From NCBI RefSeq assembly GCF_004375085.3, contig NZ_SNAQ03000018.1:79866-143865 (forward strand): DNA of 64,000 bases, given 5' to 3'. This document shows positions 19,001 to 26,405 of the stretch, piece after piece (the stretch's first letter is position 1; each line of letters starts with the position of its first letter). Source of the DNA: Lewinella sp. W8 (GTDB lineage: Bacteria; Bacteroidota; Bacteroidia; Chitinophagales; Saprospiraceae). The position numbers and the translations under genes were made by a program. Under the pieces are notes generated by a model. It saw only the letters and a list, made by a program, of their open reading frames with translations, did no database searches and was not told the origin of the DNA.

Positions 19001-19861
19001 CAACAAACAGAGCATCATATTGACCCTCGTGGCAAGTTCCCGCTTCTTGCCAATGAGGTCCCGGTATTCGGTGATCAGGCCCTGATAAATCCGCTCACAC
19101 CCGGGGTGAATCCTCCCCGGGTCGGGGGAATGATACAGGGAATTGGCCATTCCTCTGGTGGAAATTGTTGGTAATGAATATCGGTGCATGCTCACCAATT
19201 CCGGCCAACCCTGGTAGGTATTCAGGCGATCAAGGTATTCGGTGCTGATGGAGAAGACCAGATTTACCGGCACATCCTCCTGCAGGGCTTCGAGAAAAAG
19301 GTTGAAGAACAAGACCCGGTCTCCGGGCTGGTAGGCCAGGGGATCAATTTCCTGTCCGGGCTGGAGTTGCTCCCGTCTTGCGTCACCGATGCGGAACATT
19401 TCCTCCACCTGATCGACGATGATCAATAATCTGAAGGGTTTGGTGGCGGCCTCACGGGCTTCGCGAATGACCCTGATCAGACCTTCATTGTCTGCCCGCA
19501 GCGCGGCGCTAATGCGTTCGTGGAAAAAAGGTTGGACGATTTTTTCCGCCTGAAGTATTCCTGGTTTGGCCAGGGCGGAGGCCAGGCGGCCGATGGGATT
19601 GATCTGGGGGGTAAAGTGCACCACTTTCCATTCTCCGGAGCCCTCTTTTTCCGTTGCTGTTTTACGTTCAAAGTGGGGAATGAGTTGTCGCTTCAGAAAA
19701 AAACTTTTCCCGCTTCCACTATCTCCCCGGAGAGCGACGAATCGCGTGCCGGCGGTGAGCTGATTGTATACATCGAGTAGGGCCTCTTCCCGGTCAATGG
19801 TTACTTCAGACTTCAGGTCGTCGAAGAATAGAGAACGAACTTGGGTTTCGACGGAGGACAT
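16058..19861 (-). CDS. Membrane-anchored STAND-like NTPase with WD40-like repeats
   Basis: 1267 residues. The N-terminal NTPase has Walker A GDSGSGKS (46-53), Walker B LLIIVDQVEEMF (145-156) and a sensor-like VFSISTEYLDRL, the pattern of the nSTAND1-type 'DQxEE' NTPases. A helical region (about 300-690) follows, including a charged stretch (KSKEAAKRQKDD). A single transmembrane segment is at about 702-722 (IMVTIGMIGLSILAILFAV), directly preceded by a charged coiled coil. The C-terminal third (about 900-1250) has repeated strands typical of a WD40 beta-propeller (SSMAYSRDGKSLYVTSYSG, LISSSLDGTIWLYNLD). STAND proteins couple ligand sensing to NTP-driven oligomerisation. It is first gene of an operon with the Ig/PLD-like and DUF4407 genes. 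The ligand and output are unknown. Confidence 0.75.
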   Translation of the reverse strand: MSSVETQVRSLFFDDLKSEVTIDREEALLDVYNQLTAGTRFVALRGDSGSGKSFFLKRQLIPHFERKTATEKEGSGEWKVVHFTPQINPIGRLASALAKPGILQAEKIVQPFFHERISAALRADNEGLIRVIREAREAATKPFRLLIIVDQVEEMFRIGDARREQLQPGQEIDPLAYQPGDRVLFFNLFLEALQEDVPVNLVFSISTEYLDRLNTYQGWPELVSMHRYSLPTISTRGMANSLYHSPDPGRIHPGCERIYQGLITEYRDLIGKKRELATRVNMMLCLLAGKSDELLVTFFQNLEHHFDFITQHLRTLEEMGVRQTVQSIREEFRDRKNLMEWQQWLTELEGPSRERYEEQVNVYFNQLLKAQRAYGGLAEVPNHFCNHLLDTFRKSLDAKGGKIGTTLIDRLFRAVTLKDASPDRVAQNYSIDFATLREVCFRGDLLVDQSGDTPQKEEAGTEKQSKEAAKRQKDDLLRAAIATFSSDDHHLPNLINWATPFGKDVTSASEISDDIVINLGATGLIQEWKFFVKAVDREWGSSNFYKDLVFSAKRYFIDEGAKPPTENLADADRPDIPNISLFQQLWSWIRGLFKKEKTKSYRVEIPETALSLAEVDFYRDWKKRDHPNEAWANKYHPPEIFQPGEFDENPAIPEFIKEEKHTAFTLVEKYFEKSAALHQKNLDAEKRERKEELEEQQKRASRAIMVTIGMIGLSILAILFAVDADRTKKNLVLLDFVDSMAKANLLSSNIYRTREFRELKHTVETSSDIEDPAALIHFLARKNIIDLHPNPDNFHYQITHETLLDLDHLIDNYHQQEEQKSLASRILAWSKSWFKGNIANQPTNLEETTHSVLGNVRKALYENTANTSEINFQYPYMYHVLWENAGALNNHLDQEANRNGRGFLGNRHSRITAVASNSTKFEQIAIGDATGEITVFFLEDESVVSMTLPSINKSISSMAYSRDGKSLYVTSYSGTIHYFTGLDCPEAHPKENCVVAPGELNLTNNYGKALLSIRMTSDDDVFVVLRDNDVALLVPKRNGYALEQITPLVNSLKAVTLLEGNVSGTHFLAGGSAGSALYEYVPRIGNTGPRLVGSQVSHPGFSISAIAFQEDPDNNWIAMGGEDGRVWIGDIAGYPNGLKAQTDTSGISRRFHRSGVSGLIFNDRRGSEGTGNRQLISSSLDGTIWLYNLDQPQARPVPGAFYRREHTWDHLKLPANTRSKDAICLANEDFLISVENNTLRRWPTNLEVLEKRVCRMLERVDTEHECE

Positions 19862-20131
19862 GGAGAAAAATTAGTGGTATGGCCACCGTCTGGGGTGGTG
19901 TCGGGGAGGAGATTTCTCACAACGAACGACAACGCCAGCGAGGCCCTTCAAAGCAGCAATTTTAAGGTACGGGAAAAAACAAAAAAAAGCGAAATACCGC
20001 ACTTCTGCGTTTATAAACAGGTAAATACACCTACTATTTTTTAGTAAGTTTCCCCTATCATGCAACTAGGTTTCCCCGCTGGCCCTCCGAAGTGAAATTC
20101 TTGGGTTTTTCTCTGCTTTCGGTATTAAAGT
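19862..20131. other. Divergent intergenic region between STAND operon and unknown secreted protein
   Basis: 270 bases without a coding frame I trust. It must hold the promoter of the - strand STAND operon and one for the + strand gene pair at 20132. A/T-rich tracts lie around 19975-20045, including a small inverted repeat (TACTA...TAGTA) around 20030. No clear TAnnTTTG box with a matching -33 element was seen. The dispersed repeat copy at 20131-20155 begins at the right edge. Confidence 0.5.
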
Positions 20132-20155
20132 TTGCACCTGCGCTCGCGCCCCGGT
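20131..20155 (+). repeat. Dispersed GC-rich repeat, copy A
   Basis: Begins TTTGCACCTGCG and ends GCCCCGGT, as does the copy at 32706-32732, which has two extra central bases. It overlaps the first codons of the 671-residue gene. Confidence 0.5.
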
Positions 20156-22147
20156 CATTCGAAAATTCCTGTTGCTATCTATACCAAAACCACATATCCT
20201 TTCCTCCGGGAATTCCCCCGAGTTTTCTGGGTGCTTTGCCTGGTCATTCACGGTAGCGGGTCTTTCCTGGCGGCGCAAATTTCCGACAGCATTCCGGGCT
20301 TACAGCTTAGTGCCGACGCCCTACGGGGGAACCTTACTTTCCCCGGAGAGGAGATCCTACTGAATTTGGGGTACCAACCTACCGGCCCCCTCCCCAGCAC
20401 GGTGAAGTTCGGTCTGAAATTACCTCCGGGAGTTACGTACGGGGGCAATGACTGGACGCCGGAGGGAGATAGCCTGACTACGGTAGCCATCCTGAGCGAT
20501 GCGACCGCCTTTACCATCAGCATTCCCCTCCAAATTGACGCCACGGTTACTTCGCCCCAACTCCCCTTCAGCGCCAGTGCCACGGTGACCGGTAATGGGC
20601 ATACCGCTCATCTTTACCTGCTTACGGCACGTAAGTTGTCCGAAACCCAGGACACCTGTTTAACCCTAGCGGACACCAGCCTCAATTTTGCCCAAACGTT
20701 GGTCTCGACCCGAAAGAGAATACTGGCGGAGCTGCCGGCCCCGATTGACCTTTCCCCCACCGGTCCGGTCAGGATCAGCGCAAAAAACTGCTCGGTTTTC
20801 AAATTAAACGCCTCCCCGCTGGATGGGCTCAAGGGCAAGAAAAAGGATAAGTGTAGTTGTCTGAAGTTCACCTTTGCCGGGCCGGAGGCGAATAATCTTC
20901 CCGCGCGGTATGACCCCGGAAAAAAACCGCTCAAGGGGTGCCGGGAACTCATCAGTGGCAGTAAAAAAGGAGATACCATTCAGGTGACCATCAGGACGAT
21001 TGATCAGGCGCCCCTCCGAAGGATTGTCCTGACCGACGGGGCCGGAGAAATCCTCGAGGCCAGCTACGAGTCCGGCGCCCTGATTTTTGAAACCGTTCTG
21101 GAATCCGACACCTTTTCTCTGCATCTGTACCTGCAGGCCAAACGAAAGTATATCTTCTTTCCGGAGAAGAAATATGCCTTCCTTGAGGTCTTACGGAAAT
21201 CGACCAAAATGGAAGTCTTTCGTGGTAATGCTCCGGTAGCCGTGGCTCCGGATACCGTGACGCTGTTCCGGTCACTTGGGCTCGTCACCGATACGCTCAG
21301 AATATGGAAAAGTACCGTGGTCACTACGGGGCCAGAAGCATCAATTTTTCATCGGATTGCCATCAGCGAACGACCAAGGTTTGACACCTTAGACGCGCAT
21401 CAATTAAGCCTGGATAGTAACTGGATAAGCCATGGCCCCATAGATTCCCTGGGACGAGATACCTGCCTGGGCCAATTTTCCGTTACGTCTACCGCTCAGG
21501 CAGTTGCGACCACCGGATGGGATCCCATTGACACCCTGTTCTTTCAGGTATCGGACACCAGTGGAACCGTCGTGGGACTACGGAATCCTCTCGGGAAGCG
21601 AATGGGTTCCATTGACCTCAGCATTCCCATGCGACTCAACACGGCGGACCCACCGGCAAGGGACCGTCTGATGGGAATTGCGTACTGGATCGGGGTAGGT
21701 ACCCCGTCGATCACGGCCTATGCCGCTTTGGGGGAGGAAGTCCCTCCCGAATGGGCCCAACCGGGGGTGACGGCTCCCCTGGCGGCTTTCGCGCAGGGAT
21801 TTCCGGTGGTGCTACCGAAGCTTAGCCCGGAATACAAATTGTTTCGGGAGCAGTTTGTCCGCTATGCCTTCACCGATGAGAGGGGACGAAGGAATTTTTC
21901 GAAAGATCAGGGCATTCCCGTACTGGTGGCAATTAATCCGAACCGCCCCAATTTCGGGGTAGTGACTGGTCCGGAGCTCGACCAGCTGATCGGGAGGCTG
22001 AACCCCGGAGGCAAGCAGGATCAATTATCGCTCAACCTGAGCTTCATCAATCAGCACCAAATCAATACCTATCGGATAAAACTCTACCTCATCGCCTGGT
22101 ATCGGGTGGAGACCCCCGTAACAAAATGGGAAGTCCAGCGCCCCTGA
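20132..22147 (+). CDS. Secreted protein of unknown function, Ig-like
   Basis: 671 residues if the TTG at 20132 is used; an in-frame stop lies at 20126 and no in-frame ATG occurs before the putative signal sequence (VFWVLCLVIHGSGSFLAAQ, about residues 32-50), so the start is unsure. After the signal region a beta-rich N-terminal domain (about 55-165) with LTFPGEEILLNLGYQPTG resembles the conserved-repeat (DUF11-like) Ig folds. A small Cys-containing stretch (KDKCSCLKF) and several further beta-rich segments follow. I do not recognise the rest. It is 36 bases upstream of the GH18 gene and probably co-transcribed with it. It could be an envelope or exported protein; nothing visible fixes its role. 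Confidence 0.7.
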   Translation: MHLRSRPGHSKIPVAIYTKTTYPFLREFPRVFWVLCLVIHGSGSFLAAQISDSIPGLQLSADALRGNLTFPGEEILLNLGYQPTGPLPSTVKFGLKLPPGVTYGGNDWTPEGDSLTTVAILSDATAFTISIPLQIDATVTSPQLPFSASATVTGNGHTAHLYLLTARKLSETQDTCLTLADTSLNFAQTLVSTRKRILAELPAPIDLSPTGPVRISAKNCSVFKLNASPLDGLKGKKKDKCSCLKFTFAGPEANNLPARYDPGKKPLKGCRELISGSKKGDTIQVTIRTIDQAPLRRIVLTDGAGEILEASYESGALIFETVLESDTFSLHLYLQAKRKYIFFPEKKYAFLEVLRKSTKMEVFRGNAPVAVAPDTVTLFRSLGLVTDTLRIWKSTVVTTGPEASIFHRIAISERPRFDTLDAHQLSLDSNWISHGPIDSLGRDTCLGQFSVTSTAQAVATTGWDPIDTLFFQVSDTSGTVVGLRNPLGKRMGSIDLSIPMRLNTADPPARDRLMGIAYWIGVGTPSITAYAALGEEVPPEWAQPGVTAPLAAFAQGFPVVLPKLSPEYKLFREQFVRYAFTDERGRRNFSKDQGIPVLVAINPNRPNFGVVTGPELDQLIGRLNPGGKQDQLSLNLSFINQHQINTYRIKLYLIAWYRVETPVTKWEVQRP

Positions 22148-22183
22148 TGGCCATCGTGAACCCGAGAAAAACCTGATTAACCC

Positions 22184-23974
22184 ATGTACCCAAATATTCG
22201 CATTGTACTCTGCTGTTTGCTGTTAGGGATAGGTGCTCCACTTGCGGCACAGGATCAAAGTGGTCAGGAGGAAGCTCCGGGTTTGCTGGATCGGTTTCTG
22301 GCGATATTCCAGCGACCGGACACCGTCAAGTCCGAGCTACTCGACAGCCTTCAGGCCAGAAATGCCTACCGGGAGCAGAGCGTCTCGGAGCGCTACGATT
22401 TGATTTACAACCTCATTCACCGGGAGCAACAGGCCTACTATCGGGACATTAATGATTCCACCAAGGCCGTTCTGGCCGAAAGTGCCGGCCTCGATCAGGC
22501 GAAATACGTGAGTCCAAAGGGAGACACCATACTTCGGGCTACGAACGTCAAGGTATTTGGTTGGCACCCCCACTGGATGGGCGGTAGCTACGAAAGCTAC
22601 AACTTTCACCTACTCAGCCACGTGGGCTTATTTTCCTATAACGTAAACGTTGAGTCCGGGAAGCCTTACGACAACCCGGAAGTGGTAGAGGCCTGGGAGA
22701 CGGACCCCGACTTCAAACTGATTGACCTAGCCCACGAAGCGGGGTGCAAGGTTATGCTCACCATCACCAACTTTGGCGAGCGAGAGAACCGGATTTTCCT
22801 ACGGGATACTCTCCGGCAAAACCGACTGATCGATGACGTGGTCAGCCGTCTGGTCCGGCTGGAGGCGGACGGTATTGATCTGGACTTCGAGTTGATTCCC
22901 CCGAATTACGACAAGCAGCTCGCCGACTTCATCAGGCGGCTGAGTGCGCGCCTGGCTAAAGGAGCGGGTCAGTTCGAATTGAGCGTAGTGCTGCCCAAGG
23001 TCAACCGTGGACCGGGCCTTAACAACAATCAGAACACCTACAACATTGACACCCTGCAGAAATACGTTGATTTTTTCACGCTGACCGCCTATGATTTCAC
23101 CACCGGGGACTACGCCCCGGGAGCCATTGCTCCACTGTTCAATCCGGACCGGGTACGACTTCCTTACGGTAGTATTGAAGACGTGGTGTACAATTATCTC
23201 GAAGCGGGAATGCCCCGGGAGAAATTGTTAGTAGGACTTCCGTACTACGGAGGCAAATGGACGAGGTTGTACAACCGCAGTGACGGAAAAGACACGACCC
23301 TGTTTGAGCACCTGACCTTTCGGGAAGTATCCCGGATGCAGCAGCAGCGGGGAGCCCCAAAGCGGGACTACGATGCCTGGGCGTCGTACTACCGCGAATC
23401 AGTCATTCCTCCCCTTCCGGGTTACGATGAGGCAACGGAAATCACGTGGTTTGACGATCGTCAGACCCTCAGCAGAAAGTACGATTGGGTACTGGAACAG
23501 GAACTGGGCGGGGTGGGCATCTGGGCCCTGGGCTACGATGCTCCCGATACTACCTTATGGGGGTTACTGGACGAAAAGTTCGTTCCCGTCAACGATACCC
23601 TGGTGTACTATAATCCCGCAGCGTCCTACTTTTACCTGCCTAGTGCCCTGCTGCGCTACCGTGACGTTATTGCGATTTCCGGGCTTTTTGTTTTCCTTTT
23701 CCTGGCGATCGGCTTTATCTGGGCCTTGTTCGACTGGCGGGTCCGGGACGTATTCTTCACCAACAAAACCCTTCGCATCCTTTACATCGTTGCCACCTTC
23801 GCCCTGGTGACCGCTACCTGTGCATTTTTTCTTTTTCTCAATCCCGGAATCCTGGAAAATATCCATACCGGATGGTTGATTTTACTTGCTTTGGTGGTTG
23901 GATTGGTAAGTGGAACGTTCATCGTCAGGTTAATCAACCGCTGGTTTGCCAACCTACGAGAGGGCATGCCATAG
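22184..23974 (+). CDS. Membrane-anchored GH18 family glycosidase
   Basis: 596 residues. A signal peptide (about 1-22, ending PLAAQ) is followed by a ~90-residue linker and a glycoside hydrolase 18 barrel (about 120-470). The catalytic motif DGIDLDFE lies at about 229-236 with the acid Glu at its end, and the strands FFTLTAYDF and GVGIWALGYD fit the barrel. Three hydrophobic segments end the protein (about 493-515, 528-548, 562-584), so the enzyme domain should face the periplasm while anchored in the inner membrane. GH18 enzymes cleave beta-1,4-linked N-acetylglucosamine polymers such as chitin or peptidoglycan-like glycans; the substrate here is unknown. It follows the unknown secreted protein gene by 36 bases. 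A membrane-bound peptidoglycan or glycan remodelling role is an inference. Confidence 0.85.
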   Translation: MYPNIRIVLCCLLLGIGAPLAAQDQSGQEEAPGLLDRFLAIFQRPDTVKSELLDSLQARNAYREQSVSERYDLIYNLIHREQQAYYRDINDSTKAVLAESAGLDQAKYVSPKGDTILRATNVKVFGWHPHWMGGSYESYNFHLLSHVGLFSYNVNVESGKPYDNPEVVEAWETDPDFKLIDLAHEAGCKVMLTITNFGERENRIFLRDTLRQNRLIDDVVSRLVRLEADGIDLDFELIPPNYDKQLADFIRRLSARLAKGAGQFELSVVLPKVNRGPGLNNNQNTYNIDTLQKYVDFFTLTAYDFTTGDYAPGAIAPLFNPDRVRLPYGSIEDVVYNYLEAGMPREKLLVGLPYYGGKWTRLYNRSDGKDTTLFEHLTFREVSRMQQQRGAPKRDYDAWASYYRESVIPPLPGYDEATEITWFDDRQTLSRKYDWVLEQELGGVGIWALGYDAPDTTLWGLLDEKFVPVNDTLVYYNPAASYFYLPSALLRYRDVIAISGLFVFLFLAIGFIWALFDWRVRDVFFTNKTLRILYIVATFALVTATCAFFLFLNPGILENIHTGWLILLALVVGLVSGTFIVRLINRWFANLREGMP

Positions 23975-24130
23975 CGTTGAGGGTCCAACAAAAATTCACA
24001 GGAAGGCTAATTCTCACGCTCAAAATATCCTTAAAACAAAAAAGTATCATCAAAAAAGATACAAAAACGGATTAAACGCCCATTAAAGCGTACAAATCTT
24101 AGCCAATTAGTGCAAATTTTTTGTTTAAAA

Positions 24131-24162
24131 CTTGATTTGTTTTAAAACAAGCCCTAGATTTG
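24131..24162 (+). promoter_or_regulatory. Bacteroidota-type promoter with palindrome in the spacer
   Basis: A -33-like TTG at 24132-24134 and a perfect -7 box TAGATTTG (24155-24162) are separated by 20 bases, matching the TTTG-N19-21-TAnnTTTG consensus. The spacer contains a perfect 14-base palindrome, TTGTTTTAAAACAA (24137-24150), which could be an operator. The -7 box lies 24 bases upstream of the ATG at 24187. Confidence 0.6.
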
Positions 24163-24186
24163 TTTCATAAACAGCAGGTTTCCAAC

Positions 24187-24975
24187 ATGGAATTGCAAAT
24201 ATTAACCAGTAAGAAAGGTACCCGAGTTGTTAAGGCCAGTGAGCTTCATCGTGCACTTGGGCTTACCGATCACCATTACCAGACCAACGTCCGTCATTGG
24301 CTCAAGGATGTCTATCAATTTCCCGATGGCATCCGTCGCGCAGAGGGGATGAAGGACTACGCCAGAGCCCGAAAAGCCGGGAACGCACTGGTTCAGGAAT
24401 ACTATCTCTCCGTTGAGCTGGCCAAGCTCATTGCGCTATCGAGCCGCTCTAAGGTCAAGCAGGCCGTGGCCATTAAGTTGAGTAAGGAGGCCGAGGTCTT
24501 CCCGGAACACGTTCAACTGGACGGTGCGGCCCTGCTGAATCTTCTCGAGCAAACCAAGGCCATGACGCGCATCAGTTGCCAGCGCGCCGCCGAAAGTCGT
24601 CACTACAAGCACTACGTACAACGACGCGGGAACGGGGAATACTGGAACCACTTTCGCCACGAGCAAGTTGTCTTCACCACGATGGAAGAACTGCGGAGTG
24701 CCCTTACCCATCGAAAAGTCAAGGTAAGTGGCAAGCACAACCTTCGGGACTTACTACTACGCCAGGACCCTTACGAACTCATTCGCATCGGGATCACGGA
24801 TCACTATGCTGCCCAGGGGAATCCCCTACCCTACGCTCAGGAACTTGGCAAACTGGCCCGTAAACTGGCTCAGGAAATGCATCTTGAGGTCGTCGACGAC
24901 CGCAACGGAGATCTGCTCTTTGCCCCCGCAGCCGACGCCGACGTACTCCGGCAAATGCAACGGGTAGCCGCCTAA
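24187..24975 (+). CDS. Antirepressor-like (AntA/KilA-N type) putative DNA-binding protein
   Basis: 262 residues from the ATG at 24187. A longer frame from a TTG at 24160 is excluded because that codon overlaps the -7 promoter box. The N-terminal ~110 residues (VVKASELHRALGL, then HHYQTNVRHWLKDVYQF and YYLSVELAKLIAL) resemble the AntA/phage-antirepressor fold, in which a 'xASELHxxLGL' helix is typical. The C-terminal part (about 150-262) has a second helical domain (TTMEELRSALTHRKVKVSGK). I recall similar proteins as a conserved, uncharacterised family in Bacteroidota chromosomes, so a phage origin need not be invoked. No phage genes are nearby. It may regulate its own promoter through the palindrome upstream (inference). 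Confidence 0.6.
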   Translation: MELQILTSKKGTRVVKASELHRALGLTDHHYQTNVRHWLKDVYQFPDGIRRAEGMKDYARARKAGNALVQEYYLSVELAKLIALSSRSKVKQAVAIKLSKEAEVFPEHVQLDGAALLNLLEQTKAMTRISCQRAAESRHYKHYVQRRGNGEYWNHFRHEQVVFTTMEELRSALTHRKVKVSGKHNLRDLLLRQDPYELIRIGITDHYAAQGNPLPYAQELGKLARKLAQEMHLEVVDDRNGDLLFAPAADADVLRQMQRVAA

Positions 24976-24996
24976 AACTTTAGAGTCAGCCCCCAC

Positions 24997-25057
24997 AGTC
25001 TAACGGTCTAACAGACTAAAAGACCAACAGACTAAAAGACTAACAAACCAACAGACC
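24997..25057. repeat. Short tandem repeat, ~16-bp period
   Basis: The unit ACAGACTAAAAGAC occurs at 25011-25024 and 25027-25040 (period 16), with weaker copies before (GTCTAACGGTCTA) and after (AACAAACCAACAGACCA). It sits between the stop codons of two convergent genes. No spacer structure, so not CRISPR. Confidence 0.85.
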
Positions 25058-25063
25058 ACCCCC

Positions 25064-26116
25064 CTACTCCCCGGCTTCAGTCTTCCGGATCCATTCAATC
25101 AATCCCGTGAAGTAAGTGTTCTGATCGTCATAAAAGCTGAAGTGACTTCCCTCCGGACAGTGCACGTGACTACCGTTGGGGAATTCGTCGGCCATTGCCC
25201 GCATGTGCTCCGGATCCATCGTGTCATACTGCCCGCCGATGGTGAGCACCGGAATGGTGATATTTTTCAGGTCCTCCATTCGGTCCCAATCCTTTAGCGA
25301 GGCGTCTCCCTTAATGCCAAATTCGCTGGGCCCCTGCATGCCAACGTAAATCTGCTCGTTTAGCCCATCAAATCCCCGATTGACGGGTTCCGGCCAATCT
25401 TCCAGTGGCATACGCAGGACATGTCGAGGATAATAATTGTTGTAGATGGTATTGAGGTAATTCGGATTTCCAAAGTCCTCCGCCTCCTCGTAAGCCAGAA
25501 TCCTTGCCAGGGTATCGGGGTCCAGGGCGGGACCGAGGACATCCTGGGCGTAGGCATTGTAATCGGAAATGGAGGCCATCATGTTGCTAACCACCAACCC
25601 ATTCATTTTGTCCTGATGCTTCAGGGCGTACTCGATGCCGAGAATCCCCCCCCAACTGTGCCCGAGGATGTAGAAATTGTCTTTATCCAGGCCCAGGGCC
25701 TGGCGGACCTGCTCCACTTCGTCCACAAATCGATCGATGGTCCAAAGGCTGGCGTCGGTGGGTACGTCGCTTAACCTGGACCCCAGTTGATCGTAGTAAT
25801 AATATTCGATTCCTGCTCCAGGAAAGTAACTGTCGAAACACTCGAAGTAGGCGTGATTGGCGCCGGGACCACCATGCAGTAGCAGGACCTTGACGTCTGG
25901 ATTATTTCCCACTCTTTTGGTCCAGACGTTGAAGTCTCCGGCGGGAGTAGTGATGGGAATCATCCGGGCTCCGCCCGAAAGCTGGGCTTGTGGCGCATCA
26001 CCCAGATCGTGATAGGTCGCCAGGTTGCTATCCGCCGCCGGTTCGGCTGGCGGGGATGTGGGAGATTCACAGGACGAAAGGATAGCCAACAGGGCAATAA
26101 ACGGGAGGTATTTCAT
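25064..26116 (-). CDS. Proline iminopeptidase-like alpha/beta hydrolase lipoprotein
   Basis: 350 residues from the ATG at 26116. A lipobox LSSC places the lipidated Cys at residue 16, followed by a Ser/Pro/Glu linker, so the enzyme should sit on a membrane facing the periplasm or outside. The alpha/beta hydrolase fold shows the oxyanion motif HGGPG, the nucleophile elbow GHSWGG, and a late acid and histidine (GGQYDTMDPEHM and PEGSHFSFYDD). HGGPG plus GHSWGG is characteristic of the S33 proline iminopeptidase family, which removes N-terminal residues (often proline) from peptides. Substrate preference cannot be read from the sequence. It is divergent from the symporter gene at 26406. Confidence 0.85.
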   Translation of the reverse strand: MKYLPFIALLAILSSCESPTSPPAEPAADSNLATYHDLGDAPQAQLSGGARMIPITTPAGDFNVWTKRVGNNPDVKVLLLHGGPGANHAYFECFDSYFPGAGIEYYYYDQLGSRLSDVPTDASLWTIDRFVDEVEQVRQALGLDKDNFYILGHSWGGILGIEYALKHQDKMNGLVVSNMMASISDYNAYAQDVLGPALDPDTLARILAYEEAEDFGNPNYLNTIYNNYYPRHVLRMPLEDWPEPVNRGFDGLNEQIYVGMQGPSEFGIKGDASLKDWDRMEDLKNITIPVLTIGGQYDTMDPEHMRAMADEFPNGSHVHCPEGSHFSFYDDQNTYFTGLIEWIRKTEAGE

Positions 26117-26268
26117 AGCGGTCAATTTGGTCAGGACAATTTAGGGGCAAATCCCACTATTTTCCCAGCGATGCTCCGCCTTAGCGTGGAGGGATTGATT
26201 ACACAATCGCGAAGAGCTCCCGGAGACAAGCAATGCCGAGGAAGGTTTTTCGGATTTTTTTTGCCTCG

Positions 26269-26313
26269 GTCGACAGCGTCTACTAGTAGACTCTGTCGAC
26301 GAAATTTGCCCCC
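26269..26313. repeat. Long palindromic element (copy 1)
   Basis: A 32-base near-perfect palindrome (26269-26300) has outer arms GTCGACAG/CTGTCGAC and core GTCTACTAGTAGAC; only the base pair next to the core is mismatched. It is followed by GACGAAATTTGCCC, also found after the palindrome at 36907-36930. The core resembles the TACA/TGTA-type operators of BlaI/MecI-like repressors, but the conserved flank suggests a dispersed repeat. It lies in the 289-base gap between divergent genes; the rest of that gap shows no gene. Confidence 0.7.
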
Positions 26314-26405
26314 CATGCCCCAATATTGAGTAGTCTCCTTTTCCCCCACGCCCCAAGAAATGCACCGACTTGGACAAGCTTCCCGAAGAATGATAACTTG
26401 CGTGC

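Noticed and set aside
24187..24975. Prophage remnant
   Set aside because: Only one antirepressor-like gene; no integrase, attachment site or other phage gene nearby, and the family appears chromosomal in related bacteria.
24997..25057. Possible CRISPR array
   Set aside because: The period is ~16 bases with no spacers and no cas genes nearby.
26269..26300. Terminal inverted repeat of an insertion sequence
   Set aside because: No transposase gene or second terminal repeat within reach; the palindrome is self-contained.
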